A stretch of 11,315 nucleotides of DNA. Origin: Candidatus Woesearchaeota archaeon (GTDB lineage: Archaea; Nanobdellota; Nanobdellia; Woesearchaeales; CG1-02-33-12). The stretch lies in contig JAFCEA010000013.1 of the NCBI GenBank assembly GCA_017609385.1, forward strand, positions 1 through 11,315. The letters run 5' to 3'. Positions within the stretch are counted from its first letter, which is position 1. The number at the start of each line of letters is the position of its first letter. Positions 1 to 7,600 of the stretch are shown one piece after another. Below the pieces are notes generated by a model. That model saw nothing but the letters and a program-made list of their open reading frames with translations, had not been told where the DNA came from and made no database searches. Position numbers and translations under genes: made by a program.

Positions 1-344
1 ACTTTTTCATGAAAATTTTTGTTGAGATTGTAAGCAGGAACTGCTTCTATTATTATGCCAAAAGCTCCAATCTTTTTTCCTGGCTTTACAAGATGGATAT
101 CTATGCCCTGGAGGTCTGACAGCTTGCTCTGGCAGTCAGGAGGTATAAGAATAATTGTTCTGTCTTTTATGAGTTCCTTTATGTCCTCTATGCTACAATG
201 GTCAGAGTGTCCATGTGTTATTAATATAATATCTGCTTTTTCATCTGGAGGAACATTGTATGGATCAATATAAATAACTTTTTTGTCAGTTATCTTAAAG
301 CTTGCATGACCAAGCCAGTCAAGTTTTACATTCCCTATTAACAT
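1..344 (-). CDS. Metallo-beta-lactamase-fold hydrolase (UlaG/COG2220-like), 3' part cut off
   Basis: The gene starts at 344 and runs off the left edge, so only the first 114 residues are visible. They begin MLIGNVKLDWLGHASFKI and contain the metal-binding signature THGHSDH (His44, His46, Asp48, His49). An earlier Asp27 sits in the IDPYN turn, the usual place for a conserved Asp in the UlaG-like branch of the metallo-beta-lactamase superfamily. These proteins are mostly cytoplasmic metal-dependent hydrolases, and the substrate cannot be read from the sequence. The start is well supported: AAGGTGAT lies just upstream and the preceding DJ-1-like gene ends only 12 bp away, so the two are probably co-transcribed. 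The third metal-ligand region and the C-terminus are outside the window. Confidence 0.88.
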   Translation of the reverse strand, partial: MLIGNVKLDWLGHASFKITDKKVIYIDPYNVPPDEKADIILITHGHSDHCSIEDIKELIKDRTIILIPPDCQSKLSDLQGIDIHLVKPGKKIGAFGIIIEAVPAYNLNKNFHEK

Positions 345-347
345 TTT

Positions 348-355
348 ATCACCTT
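348..355 (-). promoter_or_regulatory. Shine-Dalgarno site of the metallo-beta-lactamase-fold gene
   Basis: On the minus strand the sequence reads AAGGTGATAAAATG. The GGTGAT core is complementary to the archaeal 16S rRNA 3' end and lies between the upstream stop codon and the start at 344. It fixes the start and fits translation of an internal gene in an operon. Confidence 0.75.
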
Positions 356-356
356 T

Positions 357-995
357 TTATTCTGCAAGTTCTTTTGCTATTGCCTCGCCAAAGCTTTTTG
401 CAGCATTTGGCCCATTTGCTGTGATTATTCTGCCATCTTGGGTAACAGATTCACCTGTATAAGTTGCACCCTTGGCAACAATATCATCTTTTCCTGTTGA
501 GAAAACAGTTGCCCGCTTTCCATTCAAAATGCCTGCGTTTGCAAGTATTACAGGAGCAATGCATATTGCAGCTGTTATTTTTCCATTTTCATAAGAATCT
601 TTTGCAATCTTAAGTGCGATTTGATCATTAAAATAAACATCTGCCCCTGGACCGCCTACAAAAACTATTGCATTATAATCATTAACATTAACATCAGAGA
701 TATTCTTATTTACATTAACTACTGCTCCAAGTGAGCCCTTTGCCTTTTCAACACCTTTTGATGCAACAACAACATGTGCATTATAATTATTAAGAACCTC
801 TCTTGTGTCCAATAACTCCTCATCCCTGAAATTAGCTGGGGCAATTATCATTAAAACAGATTTTCCAGTTAAATCAATTTTTACCACCTCCTCTTGAATA
901 TCTTGCTCTATAAATTTATTTTCTGGCTCAATAGCCTTTTGAGCACAGCCGCTAATAAGCATTATCAAAAACAAGAACAAAAACACTGTTTTCAT
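357..995 (-). CDS. Secreted or membrane-anchored DJ-1/PfpI-family lipoprotein
   Basis: This 212-residue protein begins with a short lipoprotein signal peptide: Met-Lys, a hydrophobic stretch, then the lipobox LISGC with Cys17. A linker of about 25 residues leads into a DJ-1/PfpI domain (about residues 43-212). Visible family marks are FRDEE with Glu60 where the family has its conserved acidic residue, the glycine turn VGGPGAD (112-119), and a nucleophile elbow AAICIAPV with Cys145. Members include cysteine-dependent hydrolases, chaperones and reported deglycases, so the exact reaction is open. The reading frame is open 16 codons further up to 1043, but that extension overlaps the end of gatA and reads through the TATA box; the start at 995 gives a clean signal peptide and a leaderless transcript. 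Lipid anchoring to the outer face of the membrane is inferred. The metallo-beta-lactamase-fold gene follows directly. Confidence 0.85.
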   Translation of the reverse strand: MKTVFLFLFLIMLISGCAQKAIEPENKFIEQDIQEEVVKIDLTGKSVLMIIAPANFRDEELLDTREVLNNYNAHVVVASKGVEKAKGSLGAVVNVNKNISDVNVNDYNAIVFVGGPGADVYFNDQIALKIAKDSYENGKITAAICIAPVILANAGILNGKRATVFSTGKDDIVAKGATYTGESVTQDGRIITANGPNAAKSFGEAIAKELAE

Positions 996-1020
996 TCTAA
1001 CCACTAAATTAATTAAAGCT

Positions 1021-1034
1021 TTTATATATTTAAA
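1021..1034 (-). promoter_or_regulatory. TATA box of the DJ-1 lipoprotein gene, overlapping the gatA stop codon
   Basis: The minus strand reads TTTAAATATATAAA here, about 27-35 bases before the start codon at 995. That spacing fits an archaeal TATA box giving a transcript that begins at or next to the ATG. The box is built from the last codons and the stop codon of gatA (Leu-Asn-Ile-stop). Confidence 0.6.
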
Positions 1035-2383
1035 TCTTCCCACTTTTTCATAATATTAAACAACAAGCTTTCATTAAAAGCTGGAGCAGATATCTGCATG
1101 CCAACCGGAATATTATCAATCTTTCCAGATTTTACAACACCAGAGCATATTCCTGCAAGATTAGCAGGGATTGTAAATGCATCAAATGCATAAGCTGTTT
1201 CTGGGCTTATTTTATCACCTAACTTATGGGGTAAGCTAGGTGTTACTGGCGCTATAATAATATCAACATCCTTGAAAGCATTATCAAAATCTTTTTTTAT
1301 TAAACCCTTTACCCTCAATGCCTTTTTATAATACATTCCATGATACTCTGCTTTTGATATCTCTTTTCCGCCAATAATTCTTCTCAAAACCTCTTCTCCG
1401 CATGAATCCTCTATTTTTCTGCCATATTTTCTTCCATCAAATTTTCTTGTTCCTGAGAAAAATTCAACATAAACAATTGGATAATAAGTCTGAACAGCAA
1501 GGTCAACATATTTTAGATTGATTTTTTTTATTTTTGAATTTGTTTCTTTTGCAAGCTTTTCTGCACAGCTTTTTATTAAGCTATATATTCTTTTATCTTT
1601 GCATAGTTTTTCAAAGTCAGGACTAAGTCCTATTTTAAGTTTATCTGTTTTCTTAAAATTAGTGTAGTTTTCAACAGGCCTATCATAACTAATGGAATCA
1701 TAATCACTCTTGCCAGCTATTATCTCAAGCATTAATGCACATCCATAAACATCTTGGCATAAAGGCCCAATCTGGTCAAAGCTCATAGAAAGATCAATAA
1801 GGCCGTATCTTGACACGCGGCCATAAGATGGCTTTACACCAACAATACCACAGTTAGATGCAGGATTCCTTATTGAGCCGCCGGTGTCAGAGCCTAAAGC
1901 AATATCACACATTCCTGCTGCAACTGCTACTGCTGAGCCAGATGATGAGCCTCCTGGAACTCTTTCTGGGCAAACAGGATTAATGGTTGGCCCAAAATAA
2001 GAGCTTTCCCCAGACATTCCTGCTGCAAACTCATCCATGTTTGTCATTCCTATTATGATTCCATCCTCCTGCTTTATTCTTTTTACAACATCAGAATCAA
2101 ATACACCATAATAATTTTCAAGTGTTTTTGATGCGCAGGTTATTGGCATATCAACAACATTTATGTTTGACTTAACAGCTATTGCCAAACCAGCTAACTT
2201 GCCAGCTTTTCCCTGCTTTATTTTCTTATCAACTTCTTTTGCCTGGTTTACTGCATCTTTATTAACATAAATAAAGGCATTAATCTTCTTGTTTTTTTCA
2301 TTGATTATCTTGAGAAAATTCTCTATGTTTTCCTTTGCACTAAGTTTTCCTGATTTTATATCAGCAAGCTTTTCCTTAATCAT
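1022..2383 (-). CDS. gatA: Asp-tRNA(Asn)/Glu-tRNA(Gln) amidotransferase subunit A
   Basis: This 453-residue amidase-signature protein is the glutaminase subunit of GatCAB. It releases ammonia from glutamine so that GatB can convert Asp-tRNA(Asn) or Glu-tRNA(Gln) to the amide form. The Ser-cisSer-Lys triad is intact: Lys71 in AIAVKSNI, Ser146 in PGGSSSGS and Ser170 in GSDTGGSIRNPAS, with the spacing of bacterial GatA. Length is slightly short but normal for archaeal copies. After Lys71 it has Ser where many family members have Asp. It lies 5 bp after gatC; a weak GGTAATT stands upstream and there is no strong Shine-Dalgarno site, so coupling to gatC is likely. gatB is not in the window. Archaea usually use GatDE for Gln-tRNA and GatCAB for Asn-tRNA, so an Asn role is likely but inferred. 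Confidence 0.95.
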   Translation of the reverse strand: MIKEKLADIKSGKLSAKENIENFLKIINEKNKKINAFIYVNKDAVNQAKEVDKKIKQGKAGKLAGLAIAVKSNINVVDMPITCASKTLENYYGVFDSDVVKRIKQEDGIIIGMTNMDEFAAGMSGESSYFGPTINPVCPERVPGGSSSGSAVAVAAGMCDIALGSDTGGSIRNPASNCGIVGVKPSYGRVSRYGLIDLSMSFDQIGPLCQDVYGCALMLEIIAGKSDYDSISYDRPVENYTNFKKTDKLKIGLSPDFEKLCKDKRIYSLIKSCAEKLAKETNSKIKKINLKYVDLAVQTYYPIVYVEFFSGTRKFDGRKYGRKIEDSCGEEVLRRIIGGKEISKAEYHGMYYKKALRVKGLIKKDFDNAFKDVDIIIAPVTPSLPHKLGDKISPETAYAFDAFTIPANLAGICSGVVKSGKIDNIPVGMQISAPAFNESLLFNIMKKWEDLNI

Positions 2384-2388
2384 AAGAA

Positions 2389-2616
2389 TTACCAGTTTTT
2401 CTTTTCCATAACAAGAAAATCATCTTTTTTCTTTGGAGCATTCTTAAACATTCTTTTCCTGAAATCAGGGTCTTTGTCTTTTTTTATCTTAGTCCTGGTT
2501 GAATCTTTTCTTTCAGAGCCAAATTCTTCTTTAATACCTTTAGCTTTATCAAGTGCTTTAATGAAATTATTCATTATGTTTTTTGCTTGTTTTGTTATTT
2601 TTTCTTTGTCAATCAT
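2389..2616 (-). CDS. gatC: Probable amidotransferase subunit C, short and lysine-rich
   Basis: This 75-residue protein is encoded directly before gatA. Its C-terminal part (about residues 52-75) contains FRKRMFKNAPKKKDDFLVM, which resembles the GatC ending in which an Arg-rich segment precedes 'NAP' and a terminal hydrophobic strand. GatC wraps around the GatA-GatB interface and stabilises the complex. The N-terminal half is a predicted helix (MIDKEKITKQAKNIMNNF), followed by a very basic, charged linker (about residues 30-50). Overall similarity to bacterial GatC is low, so the call rests on the C-terminal motif and position. Its start overlaps the translin stop codon in an ATGA arrangement, suggesting translational coupling. 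Confidence 0.75.
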   Translation of the reverse strand: MIDKEKITKQAKNIMNNFIKALDKAKGIKEEFGSERKDSTRTKIKKDKDPDFRKRMFKNAPKKKDDFLVMEKKNW

Positions 2617-3185
2617 TTTTTCAGTTTAATTCCTAAGGCAAGCTCATCAAGTTTTTTTAAGTCATATTTTATTGAGTCAAACTTTCTTCTTAATTCATTC
2701 CTGAACTCAAAGAGCATTAGCTCATTGTAGATATTATTTACAAATTTCTTTATGAACAATGCCTCATCATAATCATTGTTTATTGCAGAATTTATTGCTT
2801 TTCTTACAAGCTCTCCTATTAAATCACATAATCCCAAAAGGTAATATTCTGTATCAACCTTAAGGTCTGATGCAGAAGGGATATTCCTGCTTTTTACAAA
2901 ATTATGATAGCATGCTGCCTCAACAAACTCCTGGATTGCTATCTTAAACGGGCCAGAATAATAAAGCACAGGTGTCTTTTTTGCTGTTTTATCAAGCTCT
3001 GCAACTGCTGATTTTATCTGCTTCATAAAACCATCTGCCTGTTTAATCTCGTTTCTGTGAACAGAATATATTACTTTTTTTGATAATTTTACTACTTCCC
3101 TTGACTTTCTTATTAAAATCTCTCTCTGATTATCAAAGTCATTAAGCTCTTTTCTCATTTTTTCAAAATCTTTTTTAGTTATCAT
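2613..3185 (-). CDS. Translin/TRAX-family RNA nuclease
   Basis: This 190-residue, almost wholly helical protein matches the translin family. Key segments are IQEFVEAACYHNFVKSR (84-100), IPS (102-104) and YLLGLCDLIGELVRKAI (115-131), followed by LRRKFDSIKYDLKKL near the end. In eukaryotes translin and TRAX form the octameric nuclease C3PO, which cleaves siRNA passenger strands and, in fungi, pre-tRNA fragments; archaeal homologues also form octamers. The catalytic acids of human TRAX (Glu126, Glu129, Asp193) correspond to Glu86, Glu89 and Asp121 here, so this copy is likely an active, TRAX-like nuclease acting on RNA in the cytoplasm. It heads an operon with gatC and gatA. The start at 3185 has a TATA box about 28 bases upstream and no Shine-Dalgarno site, which fits a leaderless mRNA. 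Confidence 0.92.
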   Translation of the reverse strand: MITKKDFEKMRKELNDFDNQREILIRKSREVVKLSKKVIYSVHRNEIKQADGFMKQIKSAVAELDKTAKKTPVLYYSGPFKIAIQEFVEAACYHNFVKSRNIPSASDLKVDTEYYLLGLCDLIGELVRKAINSAINNDYDEALFIKKFVNNIYNELMLFEFRNELRRKFDSIKYDLKKLDELALGIKLKK

Positions 3186-3209
3186 TTTAGTATTAAGAAA
3201 TCAGGATAA

Positions 3210-3217
3210 TATATAAA
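3210..3217 (-). promoter_or_regulatory. TATA box of the translin-gatC-gatA operon
   Basis: The minus strand reads TTTATATA, centred about 28 bases before the translin start at 3185, in the divergent gap between translin and the HerA-like gene. Spacing implies a leaderless transcript. Confidence 0.65.
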
Positions 3218-3241
3218 GTTTGTTGTTAAATCCAACAAATA

Positions 3242-3249
3242 TTTATATT
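3242..3249 (+). promoter_or_regulatory. TATA box of the HerA-like ATPase gene
   Basis: TTTATATT is centred about 26 bases before the ATG at 3271, as expected for a leaderless archaeal transcript. It lies inside the longer open frame that begins with TTG at 3220, which argues against that upstream start. Confidence 0.65.
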
Positions 3250-3270
3250 AAAGCATTCTTTGTTTTAGGT

Positions 3271-4590
3271 ATGTATGAGATAGTTATTGGCAGGAATGAA
3301 AAAGACAGAAAGGCCTTTGGCCTTGACGGAACAATACTTCTTGGAAAGCATTTTGTAAAGATGGGCCAGGTAACTTCTTTATATAACCCAATATTGTTGG
3401 ATGTTGCCAGATCACATATTGTTTTTGTCTGCGGAAAAAGGGGGAGTGGAAAATCCTACACTTTAGGGGTTATAGCAGAGGGCATGGTAAACCTTCCAGA
3501 AGAAATAGCAAAAAACCTTAGTGTTATAATACTTGACACAATGGGCATTTACTGGACAATGAAATATGCAAACAAGAAAGATGAAAATCTTTTGGATGAA
3601 TGGGATCTTAAAGCCACTGGCTTTGATGTAAAGATATTTACTCCAACAGGGTATTATGATAAATTCAAGAAAAAAGGAATCCCAACAGACTTTCCATTCT
3701 CAATAATGCCTTCTGAGTTTGATGCTGCTGACTGGTGCATGACCTTTGAAATACCAATAAACAGCAGTATGGGTGTGTTGATAGAAAGGGTTATATTAAA
3801 TCTAAATGAAAAGAAAAAGAATTTTTCAATTACTGATATAATAAAAGAAGTAAAAACTGACAAAAAAGTTGAGCAAAACATAAAAGATGCTGTAGAAAAT
3901 AGGTTTGTGTCTGCAGAGAAATGGGGTCTTTTCAGTGAAAAGGGAACTGCACTTAAAGATCTTATATTGCCAGGAAAGATAACTATCCTTGATGTGAGCT
4001 GTTATGCAACCCTGCCTGGAAGCAAGGAAATAAGTGCATTGGTCATTGGTTTGGTTGCACAAAAACTTTTCAGGGAGAGAATGGTAGCAAGAAGAACAGA
4101 GGAGTTTGAGGCAGTTAAGAGCACAACAACATTTTTTGAAGAGGAAATACCAGAAAAGGAAAAAAAGCCAATGGTCTGGCTAATGATTGATGAGGCCCAT
4201 GAATTTCTGCCACAACAGGGAAAAACCTCTGCAACCCATGCATTATTGACAATATTAAGGGAGGGCAGACAGCCAGGAATATCACTCGTCCTAGCATCAC
4301 AGCAGCCAGGACAGATACATACAGATGTTATGACTCAGTCAGATACAGTTATTTCACATAGAATAACAGCAAAGGTTGATATTGATGCTTTAAGCGCCTT
4401 GATGCAGAGTTATATGAGAAAGGGCCTTGATGCACAGCTTAATGACCTGCCGCGTGTTAAGGGAGCAGCTCTAATATTTGATGATACAAATGAAAGGATT
4501 TATCCAATGATGGTCAGGCCTAGATTTACTTGGCATGCTGGAGAAGCACCAGTTGCAATTAAAAAGAGAAAGGGATTTATTGAGGTATAG
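3271..4590 (+). CDS. HerA/DUF87-type DNA-translocating ATPase
   Basis: The protein has 439 residues from the ATG at 3271. The N-terminal 50 residues form a short beta-rich segment (YEIVIGRN, GLDGTILLGKHF) in the place of the HerA beta-barrel. A RecA/FtsK-like ATPase core follows: Walker A CGKRGSGKS (54-62), Walker B VWLMIDEAHEFLP (302-314, Asp307-Glu308), then REGRQPGISLVLASQQP (330-346), the family's arginine-finger and sensor region. The C-terminal lid ends in RPRFTWHAGE. HerA hexamers pump DNA and usually partner the nuclease NurA with Mre11-Rad50 in end resection. No NurA, Mre11 or Rad50 gene is next to this one, so it may be a separate HerA-like subfamily. The usual HerA 'D-x-x-G-E-Y' segment reads DTMGIYW. 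The open frame extends 17 codons upstream to a TTG, but that stretch holds the TATA box. It converges on the phosphoesterase gene. Confidence 0.9.
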   Translation: MYEIVIGRNEKDRKAFGLDGTILLGKHFVKMGQVTSLYNPILLDVARSHIVFVCGKRGSGKSYTLGVIAEGMVNLPEEIAKNLSVIILDTMGIYWTMKYANKKDENLLDEWDLKATGFDVKIFTPTGYYDKFKKKGIPTDFPFSIMPSEFDAADWCMTFEIPINSSMGVLIERVILNLNEKKKNFSITDIIKEVKTDKKVEQNIKDAVENRFVSAEKWGLFSEKGTALKDLILPGKITILDVSCYATLPGSKEISALVIGLVAQKLFRERMVARRTEEFEAVKSTTTFFEEEIPEKEKKPMVWLMIDEAHEFLPQQGKTSATHALLTILREGRQPGISLVLASQQPGQIHTDVMTQSDTVISHRITAKVDIDALSALMQSYMRKGLDAQLNDLPRVKGAALIFDDTNERIYPMMVRPRFTWHAGEAPVAIKKRKGFIEV

Positions 4591-4624
4591 TTAGATAGAT
4601 TAGAATATAATCCTTTTCATTTAT

Positions 4625-4631
4625 AAAAAAA
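4625..4631 (-). terminator. Oligo-T terminator candidate for the phosphoesterase gene
   Basis: The minus strand carries seven consecutive T residues about 60 bases after the phosphoesterase stop codon. Archaeal RNA polymerase commonly terminates at such oligo-T tracts without a hairpin. Confidence 0.45.
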
Positions 4632-4650
4632 CCAACATACAATATATACA

Positions 4651-4660
4651 TTTCTAGAAA
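4651..4660. repeat. Palindrome TTTCTAGAAA, left copy
   Basis: A perfect 10-bp palindrome downstream of the phosphoesterase gene. An identical copy lies at 8098-8107, upstream of the same gene, so the pair brackets about 3.4 kb. It may be a boundary mark, a protein-binding site or chance. Confidence 0.4.
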
Positions 4661-4689
4661 TAAAAATAAGATAAAGTCAACCCCTATGG

Positions 4690-7600
4690 CTATACCTTAT
4701 CATAAGTTTTAAGCTTCTGGTTTAATGTATCATAACATGTTCTAAGCATTTGTGCTTTTTCAGGCCAGCCTATAACCTTATCAACAACATCATCAAGAAA
4801 GAATCTTGTTGAGAATATCTGTTCCTTTGTAGGGCTGTATCCCACAACCATTGTTCCCCTGGTGCTGCTCACTTTGCCTATGATTGAAACATAATCAATT
4901 GTAGTCTGCTTTCCTGTATCAAGAACAAAGAATTTTTCCCGCTCCACAACCATGCCCGGATGATGCCTATCTGCAACAAGATATATCTGTGCATCTTCTC
5001 TGTGGCCCTGTGCCTGTTTTGAAAGAGCGCTTATTTCAGTATTGCCGTGCCACATCTTATGGACGAGCATTGCATCAATTTTATGGCCTTTCATGCCTGG
5101 AAGCCTTATTGGATGTATTGTATAGCTTTGGCCGTCAGCAGGTATTGCATTCATCAGGCCTTTTCTTTCGTATTTTAATGGAAATAAATCCTTAATAAGT
5201 CTGGCCTCATCAATATCCTTAACAGAATTTTTCCAGTGATTGCCTGAGCCAACATAGATAGGTATAGTATTAGCAAGCACTTCATCAAATACGGGCTGCT
5301 CAACAAATTTGAACATATCTAATTGGTCATTAGGCCTGAATGTTGACTTTGAATGCATCTGCTCATTCTTATATTCGTTTAGGTACCTTAGCACTTCCTG
5401 CTCTGCTTTCAAGGGATTCATTCCCAATGCAAGGAATCTTTCTCTAAGGCCTCTTTCAAGAAGGTGTGTATTGAAATCAGACTCTACAGGATTCTCAAGC
5501 AATCCCTCTAATCTTGAATCATGAGCACCAAAAGCCTGAATCCCATGCAGAAATTCTGTGCCTGTGACTACATCTATTAAGTCAAATCCATATGACTGCA
5601 GAGCAATAAGCTGTGAAGCTCTCACATAATCAATATTGTTAGGGCACCCTTTTTCATTATAGGCGCCGAAATGAGTGTCATTTGCCAAAAGAATATTATT
5701 CAATCCTGACATGTCTCTTATCTCACTATATACCTCTTTAAGTTGCCCATCAAGATTCTTTATCTCTTTTTTCCATTTCTTTTTTGAGTTATATACGCGT
5801 GCTCTTGTCAATTTTCCTTTAGTTTTCATAATTTTGTCTTCTACTTCCTTAATTCTGTTAGAATATAAACATTCTACCTTCTCATAGAAATTATCATCTA
5901 TAAAAATCCATTCATGGCTTCTGTCTGGATGTGTAATATGAATTGTGTTTCCGGTTGTTGGGCCACCTTTATCTATTCTTTTTGCTTCCCATGTTCCCCT
6001 GTTGCCTTTTTTTACTAGTTCTGATAATATTCCTGTATCGTGCCTTGATGGGCTTTTAAAATAATATACTGTTTCTACAGCATCGCGATAGTCACCTTTT
6101 ACTCTTGAAGGTGCAACAACAATCTTTGGCATAACACGCTCTCCTTCTGCACCCCAGCTTGTCATCTGGACATCAGAGAATGCAGAGGTATCGTGCTTGT
6201 CAAACTCTTCTATTATTTTCGGCCTTTCTTTGCCGGATTTTAGTCTTGAAGCAATAGCACTCTCGTGTTTTTTCTGCAGTTCTGCCAGTGAATTAAGCAA
6301 CGGCTCATTAGACCTTTGCCTGTTTGTTCTAGGAATAGATGTAAGGATTGTGCCATAAAACTTATTGGAAGGATATTCATTTTTGTTCCAAATAAGGCTA
6401 GGGTCTGGAATAAATATTGAAATTTCCCTGTCTGTATGAAGGAAAATTTTTTTATCTCCTATCATTTTCTTTAATGGATTGATGAGATAATCTGTCCAGA
6501 TTTTCTTGTAATTTTGTTTTTTAATCATCCTGTGCGCTTTTGATTCTGTAGGGTTAATGGCAATCTTTTTTGTAAACCATGAATGACCTTCAGACTCTTC
6601 TGAAACAAAAGCTTCATAGAAATGCTCTAATTCAGCAAGTTCATCTTCTTTTCCAGAAAGTTTTTCTTCAATTTTATCTTTCTTTTCCTTATCCAGAATT
6701 CTTCTTGATTCTATTACACCAATATCAGTGATAGCAGCATTTTCATAAAAAAACCTTTGTTTTGCTGTAGAATATACTCTTTCAAAATCTCCTTCTCTGC
6801 CAAAATGCTGTGTAAATCCTTTCATTACCCTTTTCTTGAATTTTTTGAGGCCTGGGCTGATATTTCCATTTTCTTCATGGAAGAGTTTTTCTTCAATGGT
6901 TGTTCTTAGTTTCTTTCCTGAAGGAATATCATCTATTTCACTAAAATAATCTTTGATGTGCTCAGCAACAGAAATATTCAGATAAAGTTGCGCTATGTTT
7001 GATTTATAGTTTGCAAGATTTTCTTTTAATTCAGGAAGTTTTTCTTCTGCTTGCTTGGCTTTCTTGTGTATCAGCCTCATTCTTGCTATAAGAATATCTC
7101 CAATCTCCTCCATGTTAAAATCATCATTATAACTCCAGAAAAAATGTATTGGGACATTTTTAGGAATATTTTCTAAAAGAGGGACAAGTTCATGAGAAAC
7201 ACTTCTTGCAGCTTCAGGCATAGAATTCAGAGTATTGATAACAAAAGTTTCCAGGTTCAAAGTCTCTTTTGGGCTAAGCTCATTTTTTTGTGCCAATTCA
7301 AGATAATTTTTAAGCTGTTCAACCTTGCTTTCAGGCGTTTCTTCTCCTGTTTTATTCAAGCCGATAAGAGAAGCGCGCTCTGCCTTTAATTTGCCATAAA
7401 GTGCGATAATTTGCGGCATAATTCCGCCCTGTATTATATAGCTGTTTAGCATCTCATCCAGGCCAATAGCCTGCCTCAGGATTTTTTCTCCTTCAAATGC
7501 CTTGTTTCTTGTGTAAAGGGTTCCTGTGCCAAGTTCTGCAGAATACATATTAATTCTAGGCACTCTGTAATCATTTATCTCAGAATCCCACCTAAGCTTA

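Larger units (their letters stand above)
4591..4689. other. Convergent intergenic gap between the HerA-like and phosphoesterase genes
   Basis: These 99 AT-rich bases lie between two stop codons. They hold an oligo-A tract (a T7 terminator for the minus strand) and the palindrome TTTCTAGAAA. No open frame or RNA gene is visible. Confidence 0.6.

Noticed and set aside
55..273. Plus-strand open frame of 72 codons
   Set aside because: It is antisense to the metallo-beta-lactamase-fold gene, whose HGHSDH motif is on the other strand.
996..1043. Upstream extension of the DJ-1 lipoprotein to an ATG at 1043
   Set aside because: It overlaps the gatA end and reads through the TATA box; it would also bury the signal peptide after 16 residues.
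3220..3270. Upstream extension of the HerA-like gene to a TTG start
   Set aside because: The 17 extra codons contain the TATA box (3242-3249), and ATG 3271 begins with the conserved YEIVIGR segment.
3654..4300. Three minus-strand open frames inside the HerA-like gene
   Set aside because: They are shadows of a gene with intact Walker A and B motifs on the plus strand.
4989..7389. Four plus-strand open frames within the large phosphoesterase gene
   Set aside because: Short antisense frames with no ribosome site or family resemblance.
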